From: Zygaena filipendulae
Taxonomy: Eukaryota > Arthropoda > Insecta > Lepidoptera > Zygaenidae
Assembly: GCA_907165275.2 (NCBI GenBank)
Contig: OU015670.1
Location: forward strand, 4,553,501-4,617,500
Length of the DNA stretch: 64,000 nt
Direction: 5' to 3'
In this document: positions 33,763-44,100 of the stretch, piece by piece
Layout: every line of letters begins with the position of its first letter
How positions within the stretch are numbered: position 1 is the first letter of the stretch
Notes under the pieces: model-generated
Told to the model about the DNA's origin: nothing
Database searches by the model: none
Seen by the model: the letters and a program-made list of their open reading frames with translations, nothing else
Made by a program: the position numbers and the translations under genes

Positions 33763-35154
33763 TCACTTTTTATCATCTTTACCCTGGGTAAAGTTGGGTT
33801 GCCTGAGGCGCCGCGACCGCGTCGTCACTTCGCTGGTCAGTTTCCCCGGACTGGTCGCCCTGGTAACATTTCTTTTCACTTGCAAGCTCTTCACCGATCC
33901 TGTCTCCGCTTTGGCTGATCTTCCACGGGATTTGCTCGCGCTCTCCACAATTTTGTCCACGATTGAGTTTTCTTTACCCCCTTTGGGTGTACAAAACTCC
34001 TTCTCCAGATTCTTCACTATGTTCTGCCTCAAACTTTTCTTGGAGTAAGTCTTCACCGAAGTCATCGGAGTGAAAAACTGTTCGGGTGGGTCTTCATACG
34101 GTGTGAAAAATTCAACTTTTTGCTCTTTAGCTTTAGGTGTGACGAGTGTGTCCATGTCAGTTGCTCCGGTTGGTTTGAGTGGAGTCATTGCTTCGAGGAC
34201 CGGTTTGGTTGTGACCAGAACCGGTATTTTGAACTCGGTTTTTTTCTCTCTTCTCTTAGGTTTAACAGTTTCTTTTTCATCATCCATGTCTTCGTCTAAG
34301 TTTAGTTTTATAACCTTGCGCTTGAGTTGCGGTAGTTCGTCTTCGTCGACTATTTTGCCCACCGTTATCGTGGGCGGTTTGCTTGCATTGTTTATGGGTG
34401 TGCTTGGTAATAGCTCATTCGTCATCTTAGCGGGACTCAACTTTAATTTCTCTATTTCTACTTCGAGACCAGTCTCCGTCGGTTTAGTGACAACTTTCCT
34501 CAACCGAGCCGACGCTACGATCAAATTGATCACTTCATTGCGCAAATACTCGTCTATATCTTTGTAGCCTTGGATTATTTCGTGCATCATAACTATATAC
34601 TCATCGGCCTTGCTGTATTCGTTTTGGGACAGCTCAAAAAACGACAGCTCGATCAAAACGCTCAACTGTACGTATTTGAATTCGTTTTCGTACAAATGTC
34701 TGGCTATATCTAGTACGGAACTATCATAATTCCAGCTCTTCAATCGATCGAAGTAATGACCCAACTTGACTTCGATTAAGTCGAGACATTTGAGGGTGCC
34801 GTCGAAGTAATTTCTTGCGATTTCGTGTTCTTTCGCCCTGAAATACATTGAGGACTCGAGGCCGAACGCTTGGCATGCCAGAATGAGGCAGAACGGCGTC
34901 TGGCAAGCGAAGCACTGGCAACTTTGACCATGCTTAAAGAACTCTGGCACTTTGAACGCTGGCACCGAGACGCACGGCACAGAGGGGCTCGTCTGCCTTT
35001 TGCTCAGCGTCTGGCAGTCTAGCATCAGTTCGATGTCTTGTTTGGGAGTGAACATTTGCTGCTTGCTTTCGGACTCTGTCGCTTGGCTATAAAGGTGGTT
35101 TTCGCTCGACGGCTGGAGGCCAAGGATGTATTTGAGGTGATTGTCGATTTTTGT
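33763..35154 (-). CDS. thr: Last exon of the three rows-like gene
   Basis: 464 codons beginning TKIDNHLKYILGL. It contains the Cys-rich motif (HGQSCQCFACQTPF), helical sequence (YFDGTLKCLDLIEVKLGHYF, SVLIELSFFELSQNEY), then a low-complexity tail with several S/T-P sites (LPSTPINN, FFTPMTS, EFCTPKGGKEN) that could be CDK targets. It ends RQPNFTQGKDDKK. The TP sites and KEN-like tripeptide (GGKENS) would suit a mitotically regulated protein; that is inference. The first 175 bases on the plus side (33763-33937) were duplicated to 20553-20727. Confidence 0.85.
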   Translation of the reverse strand, partial: TKIDNHLKYILGLQPSSENHLYSQATESESKQQMFTPKQDIELMLDCQTLSKRQTSPSVPCVSVPAFKVPEFFKHGQSCQCFACQTPFCLILACQAFGLESSMYFRAKEHEIARNYFDGTLKCLDLIEVKLGHYFDRLKSWNYDSSVLDIARHLYENEFKYVQLSVLIELSFFELSQNEYSKADEYIVMMHEIIQGYKDIDEYLRNEVINLIVASARLRKVVTKPTETGLEVEIEKLKLSPAKMTNELLPSTPINNASKPPTITVGKIVDEDELPQLKRKVIKLNLDEDMDDEKETVKPKRREKKTEFKIPVLVTTKPVLEAMTPLKPTGATDMDTLVTPKAKEQKVEFFTPYEDPPEQFFTPMTSVKTYSKKSLRQNIVKNLEKEFCTPKGGKENSIVDKIVESASKSRGRSAKAETGSVKSLQVKRNVTRATSPGKLTSEVTTRSRRLRQPNFTQGKDDKK

Positions 35155-38100
35155 CTGCAAAGGGAAGACAACGGTGAGTTTTTACTTATTAATACCTACA
35201 TACGATTATAATATAATTATAATGGGGTTCAGTCTACGTTGAAAATACTCGAAACGAAAAATAATTCAGATTTTTAGGGTACTTTACCTGCTCTACCTAT
35301 ATAATATATATACCAAACCAACATATAAATTTTCTGTATTTGTCCTATCCACCCAAAGGTTGTCTGGAAGAGATCGCTAGTAAAGCGACAAGACCTCCTT
35401 TTGTATGCCTTTAGTTATAAGTTTTTGTAAACACACTTTAACATTATTTTGGTGTACAATAAAGTGTATTCTATTCTATTTTACTTTATCGGAACTTAAC
35501 TAATAGTCGGAGTGTTTGAATTCATTCAATTCGGTTCATGCCGGAGTCTGAATCGGAGTCGGAGATGGTGGCGGAAGAGTAACGCGTATAATCGACGACA
35601 AAACGCACTTGGTGAGGAGTCGAAGACGAAACCAGAGGTGTAATATCAATCAGAAGCACCGATTTATCAGAGTCGAAGTCGAAGCTCCGTCCTTTGTTTT
35701 ATTACTGGGTGTGTTTATATATGTATAGTATAATATATAAGTAATTCTATGTAGTATATACCACGTTTGCTTGGTTTCCATGACACAAGCTTACTGTGGG
35801 ATCAAGTAGATCTGTGTGTTGTGATGTGGATTATTATTATTATTATTACCATTACTACTAGACTTCAAAACGCACATGACCGTTTTCCCATATTACCTGC
35901 GCTTCGTGCACGTCGTGCGCGGGCGTGGTGTCGGCGAGCAGCGCCGCCTGCGCCAGCGCGGCGGGTGCGGGCGCGGGCGCGGGGGCGGGGGCGGCGAGGG
36001 CGCGCGCGCGCCGCCACAGCGCGAGGGCCCGCGCCGCCCGCGCCGCGCGCCGCCCCGCGCCCGCCGCCGCCGCGCGCCGCGCCAGCCCGCGCACGCGCCG
36101 CGACCACCAGCACCGGCCTGCCGAGGCGCACGATAGCGATTGGATAGGTGCCAATAGACACAGGTCGTCGTCCCTCTTCACACACACACACCATCTTCCT
36201 ACACACACCCACACACACACACCCACACACACACACACACACACAATCACTCACTCACTCACACACACACCATCTTCTCCCATCTACAAGAAAAATACGA
36301 CAATGGTGTATAGCATACACAGCAGAAGCAGCAACCCTCACCCGTGTTCCCGACGGCCAGGTAGTGGCGGTGTATGTTGACCAGGGCGGCCAGGGCGGAG
36401 GGAGCGCCGCCCGCCCCCGCCCCCGCCCCCTCGCACGCCGCGTGCTGCGCCTCCAGCAGCCGACCCACCGCCATATCCACTGACAACGAAGATAGTTAGT
36501 TAATAATAAATTTATACTAATATTACTAATGTTATATTATATGTAAATTAAAAGTTTGAATGTATGAATGTTTGGATGTTTGTTAGTCAATCACGCCAGA
36601 ACGGCTGAACGGAATTGGGTGGAATCATTTCGCGGGGAACAGCTAATAGTAGAAGTATTATAAAGAGAAAAAAAATGTTTTTTTTTGTGTTTTCTGTTTG
36701 TGGATAAAACAAAAGCTACTGAATTTTTTTTAAAAAACTCTTTCATTTATGGAAAACTACAGTGTTCCCTAGTGACATTGGGTAGGTACACTGTATTCCG
36801 GAATTCCTGCGGGAACTTCCAAAGGGGTAAAATTGAACGCAACCGTACGGAACGAGTAGACGTATAATGGTATAATGAATGAACTCACGATCGGCGTGTT
36901 GGAGCGGCTCGCAGTCGGCGGCGGCGAGGAGGCGGCCCTGCGCCAGCCGCAGCAGCCGGCCCGCCGCGCCGCGCCGCCCGCGCCGCGCGTAGTGCAGCTG
37001 GGGAGAGGCATTAAACTAAAACTAAGGTGTAGTTCCAACCTGACAGATCTACTTTAACAGAATACCTCGTACCTACTAAATGACGTTTATGATGATATAC
37101 CCTGCGATTACAAAAACGGTTAAATTCTATAACCATCCGACTGCTGGGTACGTGGGTAGTTATCAAATCATTACTAGAACAACTTGAAATTTGAGAATTT
37201 ACACGCATCGAAATTCTAATTTCTATAACGAACTACTGTGGGTAGATTACAAGTATGTCTCTAAGACAAAGGATTAAAGTTGAAACTCGTAAGATTTAAA
37301 CCCCGTGGTTGGAAAACCAGTAATAAGTAACGATCACGGCGTTTTAAATTGAGTAACACCACTTAAAGAACACTGTACACATCACATCGCGAAACAGTTC
37401 GGTAGATATATGACAACACTTGATGGACAATGGTATCGAAACCTTTGAAATTAAATCACAAAATCACATTTCTCACTTAAAGAGGCGATGACAATGCTCC
37501 TACAAAGACGACTATCGCAACGTTGTCAGGATTTATGTAAAACATAATACTTGACCGAGAGAAACCGCACGTAGAAACCTCAATGGCAGAAATGTGGACG
37601 CAAGTAATATCCCACTTCTGATGTCGGAAATAATGATAGGAATATGAAACTATAATAAGCAATTGCACCAACATAGTTATAGGTAATACAGCATACCAGA
37701 TATCCGTAGGGAACACGGAGCAGTGCCTGGGACTTGCGACCCAGGTGTAGGTTTAATGGGGCCCCTTTACAATGCATGAACGCTCACCTCCACTGCCCGT
37801 GCTCCCGACTTAAGCAAACCTCTGGAAACAACTAGATGACACAGCACACGTAATCACTATTAGATTGATACGACACTATAACTGCACTGAACCGAACACA
37901 AAGTAACAATGAACCGTGGCTTACGCATACCCGCGTTTTATATCAAGTTCTAACAAAGACGAGTCGGGCAATGGAGTGGAGCGGGGGAACGAACGACTAT
38001 TATACGTCGGCGGGAAACGTTATTGATAACGAAACTACCCTCTCGCCGACACGTGACATATTATAAAACAAAGTTATTCGCCGCGGCTATATGAACTCAA

Positions 38101-41100
38101 AAACTATATACTGAACGAATTTTCATGCGGTTTTCACCAATAGATAGAGTGATTTCAGAGCAAGGATTATATTATGTATTCGTGCTTTTCATGCGGTTTT
38201 TAACAATAGATTTTGATTGATTGATTTTTGGTTTTTGGATTTGTGTGAACTGGTTGAAATATAACGATAATAATAAAATTATTGTTAGTGCTACGATGCC
38301 AACTCAGAGGTACAGAAGATACTTTTATTCCCAGATCCCGCAGAACAACTAGTAGGTGATAAACGAGAAACACCATAACATACCTACTCTGTATCTGGCC
38401 AATAGCATCGCGTAGAAACGTGCAAACTAAAACGTAACACAGGCCCTACGGGGTTCAAGACAAATAAGACGCGGACGTATGACCTTTTTGAGTCTACTAA
38501 CATTCCTTGCCCATAGCGGGCGTCAGAAAAACACTGTCTCAAACCAAATATTCCGTATGCCACAAGACAAGTTGTAAATGTATTTATCTGAAGTGAAACT
38601 TTAAAGAGCATGCCAGAAAGACAATTTGGGGCGCGGAGGGGGGGGGGGGCGTGTCCAGCAGTGGGCGTGGGACGCACGACGGTTGCACTCACAGCTGTGT
38701 CGCAGAGGAACACTAGCGCCGTGTCCAGGGTCTCCGCGCGTTCGCTCAGCTCGGCCCAGTGGCTGGCCGCGCGCGAGATAGTCCCGTCGACCAGCTCGCT
38801 CGCGCCGCGCGCGTGACGTATTATAACGCTCGCGTTACGCACGTACGCCTCCCTGTCAGCGATACCAACACCCGCACAAATGGGCATGATGACAAGGTGT
38901 AATAAACAAAATTGTATTTAGTCCGTCAGATAGATAGTAAAAAAATAATAAACACGAATTTTTTATTTTTTCCAATTATTTATAAAATACTTAGATAAAA
39001 CGCATTACGTTTAAGAGTGGGGGGGAATCGGGAGCCATAAAACCACAAATTGGATTGGAAGATGGGGGGGCTCGTGACGAAAACGTAAAATAGAATAAAT
39101 TAAAATTAATAATATAATAAAATTTCCTTCCTTACTTATTATATATAACAAAGTCCCCCGCCGTATCTGTCTGTCTGTCTGTTCGCGATAAACTCAAAAG
39201 CTACTGAACGGAATTTCATGTGAGTTTCACCAGTAGATAAAGTGATTTAAGAGGAAAGTTTATACCGATATATTTCTCCGAAATTATCGCGTGGAAAACC
39301 GCCGGGGACAGCTGGTGAATTATAATTTTTTGGGTGATTCACTTTCCAAAAAATGGCAACAATTTAAAAAATGCTCGCGATGTATTTTGTAGGTACTGTT
39401 TTTTTTTTTAATTACTGTGAGTGTAAGTGTGGTGGGTGTGTGTCAGCTCACCTGTCGTCGAGGAGCGCCGCCAGGCGGCAGCACACGAGCGCGAGCTGCA
39501 GCGCGGGCGCGGGCCGCCGCTGGTGCAGCAGCTGCGCCGCGCCCACCTCGCACGGGGGCAGCGCGCGGCGCAGCGCGCCCGCCGGCGCTGCGGGAGCGGG
39601 GTACGGCACTTAACGCTAATAGGCACTTGTTATTGTATAGTTGTTGTATACGTGTGTTGTAAACTCTTGTGTTGGGTCAAATAAAGTTAGTTCAATTCAA
39701 TTCCATTCAATTCAATAACGTTTGTGACGTCATCAGGATACGATATCAAATTAAGGCGTCATTAAAATACGATTTCAGACTCGTTGCCGACAGGCAGTTT
39801 CTTCTATCTTCTTACTAGCGGCTTCCCGCGGCTTCGCCCGCGTTAATACGCTAGTTTCCTAAATTTTGTTTTTTAGTCCGTTTTGTAGATTATTAAAAAA
39901 TATTGGAGACGTATTTTTTAATTTTTTATGTAACCAAAAAATAACGGAGGTATATCAAGTCGAAATTTCACATGACGTCACGCCTCGCTACAGTTTGTTC
40001 GCACGTTATAGCGAGCTGTGACGTCACGAGTCCCCCACCCTAAACTTTAATGCGCTTTATCTATGCATATTTCCATTATTTTAAAAAAGCAAAAAATACG
40101 TGTCTTTTATTTTTTTATTATCTAACTGACGGACTAAATAGAATTTTGATTTTTTTACCCAGGAAACTAGCCTATTGCGGACACGCGTGTGAATTCCGGG
40201 ATAAAAAGTACCCTATGTCCTTTTCTGTACCCATGGCAAATGTACGTATATACAAAGTTTCATTGTGATCGGTATAGACGTTAAGGCGTAAAGGCATAAC
40301 AAACAAAATCATATTCGCTCGTAAAGTCCACATCCCCATTTAATTAAAAAACTAGGTACTGGACCGATTTCAAATATTCTTTCACCGTTACAATGCTACA
40401 TTATCCCTGAGCACAACATAGGTAACCCGGGATTCCCGGGGGAACTCCGAAATTGATAATTACTTAAGTATAATTTAAAAAAACAGCGGCCTCACCACTG
40501 TCCAGCGCTGGCAGTATGTGGGCCCACGCGCGCACCGCCTGCAGCGCGGCCCGCGCCGCCGCGTGCTCCTGCGGCACGGTGCGCGCCGCGCCGCCCTCAG
40601 CACTCTGTGCGGGACGGACACACGGTACAGGCAACACTATACTATTAAATTAAGTTATTAAATGATAAACTACAGCAGTATGAAAACTAAGTACTAAGGT
40701 GAGCGCATCACTTGAAATGACTGGAATGTTTTTAATAGTCCGAATGAGGATTTCAGGAAGAAAAAATGGATTGCCAGTAAATTGGAAAATCCGGGAAAAA
40801 CAGAAGGATTTAAACTCACGACCCGATCCAAACGATGGATAATATGCGAATGTTTTTGGTTTTGTCTATTGTCATGAAAAAAGAATCTGGAAAATAACGA
40901 TAGGGAGAATAACGAACAAATTCGAGAGAGCGAAACTAATTCTAGAAAGCGTTATTTATCGAAATTCGAACAAGACAACGTATATCGAGTCAGCTAGTAA
41001 GTACGTAAAAAAACGAAAAAAAAAAAAAAACAATTCTTTAATTTTGTATTTAACATATCACAAGAACCGAGTCTATACTAAAGTATAAAATGAAAAGATT

Positions 41101-44100
41101 TGATTTTTGGTATGTTTGTTTATTTGTTTGTAACAGATAAACTCAAAAACTACCAGATTGAATTAAAAAAAAAACATTTATAGGAAGCTACGTACAATGT
41201 TCCTGAGAGACAGTGGAGTACATTTTATCCCGGAATTCCCATGGGAACTCCGAAATGACCGCTGGGGATCGCCTAGAAATTTTTACACTGCACCCACTCA
41301 CCGTCTCGGCGCTCTTCCACCGATGCCTGTCGCTCGCGTCCAAGAGGTCGAACTCCGTCTTCAGGAGGAGCATCGTAGCGTGCGCTATACGATTTTCGAT
41401 CGAAGTTACCTGTTATTAAAGTCCATTATTAATTTGACTGATATTCGAAACTGGTTAGTGACGTCACGTGAAATTACAACTCAATGAATCGCCGTTATTT
41501 TTTGATTACGTTAAAAAAGAAAAAATACGTGTCCAATATTTTTTATTAATCTACAAGATGGCCTAAAAAAAAATCTTAAAACTCATTATTCTAAAAACCC
41601 ATTATTCACTGACAATTGACAGTTACTGTCAACTCGCTGTCAACCTTACGATACGCACACAGGCACAACACGTGTACACGTGTACAAGCCGGCCGTCTTT
41701 AGATACTTGTGGGAGAGTACATGAATCAGTTCATTTGTATGGAGTGTCACAGGGCTGGTAGAATAATATACTACTGTGACTCTGAGACCTGAGTGTTCAA
41801 CAGCTACTCACAGGCGTGCTGTCGAATTCCTCCACCGTTTGAGTGAGTACCCTCTTGAAGTGGTCGATGTGGATGGTCCGGACCACCGCTGGGGTCTCCA
41901 TGATCACTTCGCGCAACGTCTGCAGCAGCTCTTCTGGGGTGTCACCTTCAAAGAAATCACTAATTGAATTGGGAGAAATTACTTTTTAGCAATAAGGCCG
42001 GCCTTTGTTGCCTGCTTTAGTTATTTTTCTATGTATTTTTATTATCATGGTAACAATAAAAAATATTTGATTGATTGATTGATTAATATATGTAATCACA
42101 TACGTACTAACGTTCCCTTCAGGAACTCTTTGTCTCGGGATGAAGAGTGTGTTGTCATATTCCAAGATCTAGGAGTAAACCCTTCATATCTATACACTAA
42201 GTATTTCGCGCTTCTACCCTCGTGAAATTTTGTAGTCTTGTGTGTTTTTTTTATAAATCAGTTCTGCCCTCTTAGCCAAGTAAACAACCTTTAATCTTTA
42301 TTGCTATAGGAAACTGAGGAACTTACTGTCATGTCAAGTGATCACAATGGAACGACCGATTGGACGATTTTCTGTGACTACGTGACGTTTAGATATACCA
42401 ATTCCTTAGTTTTCTATAGCCATGACGATTAAAAGATTGTCAACTTGGTCATAGGCCCCTAGCAGTTCCAGATAACGATGACGGCCTGTACAGTCGCCAG
42501 CATCAATATGTAAACACTTTAATCTGTCTTTGAACTTTATCACTATTGTAATAAGATTCAGTGACTGTCTAGTGTTTACATGTTTCCGCTGACTGTACGT
42601 TGCCGGTGTTCACCGTGCAATCTAGTACGAACTCTACGCTAGTAATAATAAAGTCCACAATCGAATGTTGTCGGCTACTCCGCTTACCCGTGGCGAGGGC
42701 GCCCCGCGCGCCGTCCGCCAGGTCGCGCAGCGCGAGCCACACGCCCGCTATCGGCGTCACGGAGGGCCACAGCTTCGCGTACATCGAGAACTCGTGCCTC
42801 AGCAGCGCGCTGGGAACACCCGGCCCCGCATTATTCGTATTCATGATATACAGGTGCTCCGGAAACACCCAATAATGTTATACAGGTTGTTCCGAAACAC
42901 CTACTACTTTTATACATGGTGTTCCTAAACACCCACTAATTTTATACAGTGTTTCGGACACACCCACTTATGTTTATTTTATTTTATTGATATTCCAAAA
43001 ACACACAATTTTATGTACAGTGTTCTGGGAACAACCACTATTATACTGGTGTCCTGAAATCATCCACTTATGTTCCAGGAGTTAATGTTATAAACACCTG
43101 TTTCTGTTATACAGGATGCCCTAGGAAAATACCTGCTGATATCACAAACAGAGTGTTCGGTAAACACCACCAAATGCTATACAGACTGTCCCATAGACAC
43201 ATATTCCTTATCTTATCTCACATAATCACATCCCACATACTTTTTACATCTCAACTCCACTCTTTGAGAGTATAATTAATTACGTATTAGGAGATAAATA
43301 CCTCAACTTCAAGCTGCCCAAAAACGGTTTGAATGTCTCATAATCGTCATTGTTGCTGGCCATTTCATGAATATCCAGAACGGTAGTCATTTGAAAAATG
43401 TCAGCATTATTCCCACCAATTTCGCTGTCATCTTCATCATTATTTGTAATCGTATTTTTGAATTTTGTTTTCAAATCCATCACGAGATTCATGTACTTCT
43501 CTGAGCCTAAGCCTTCAGGTTGCGAGAAAATCATACTCAGATATGCACTTTTCAATGCATTCTCGTATATTTTCAAGTCCATTTCGCATATACTCTTGTT
43601 GTACAGTGCTCTGCTGATGTTTTTCAAGTCGGATTCTTGCGTTATGACTTGGAACTCCATTTTTAGGTACACATCAAAGAGTTTTATTGAGAATTCGCAC
43701 ACTTGTGCTGTATTCAATGCTATAGCTGTATTGTGAACGTCAGTTTGCCATTTCCTGAAATATTTATCGTAATTTGCGCATCCCATCTCCATCAATTCGT
43801 TTATAATTTCGTACTGCTCTGTGACAACTCTATGGAAATTCTCCATAATCTTTGTCACATCTAATTTTTTCGATAAAGATATTGTGACAAAGTGTTTTGT
43901 GATAAAAAACAGTCTTAAGGAATCGTGCAGACCAGTTTTGACAGTGCAATTATCACATTTTACTATCTGTTCAGATAAACGTGCTTTCTTCGCTAGCAGC
44001 AACATTATCTCCATAGAAACATTTTGTATTTGTTCATTGAACACAGTTGTTTTATCACTGTTCGTTATGGAATATTCCAAATACAATCTCAGGAATTGAT

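Larger units (their letters stand above)
20728..33937. repeat. Tandem segmental duplication, copy B
   Basis: The second copy of 13952-20727, enlarged to 13.2 kb mainly by a 5.9 kb gypsy insertion (27095-33021) and a private insertion of about 0.46 kb (25129-25593). Its right end flows into the intact three rows-like gene. Small indels and substitutions separate the copies, but long stretches, including introns, look identical. Confidence 0.95.

Noticed and set aside
36170..36275. Possible CRISPR-like or functional repeat array
   Set aside because: It is a simple CA microsatellite, and the DNA is eukaryotic.
35858..36380. Plus-strand frames of 126-151 residues opposite the three rows-like exon
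   Set aside because: They are composed of Ala/Arg/Pro runs and CA-repeat translation. The minus strand has matching splice sites and phase.
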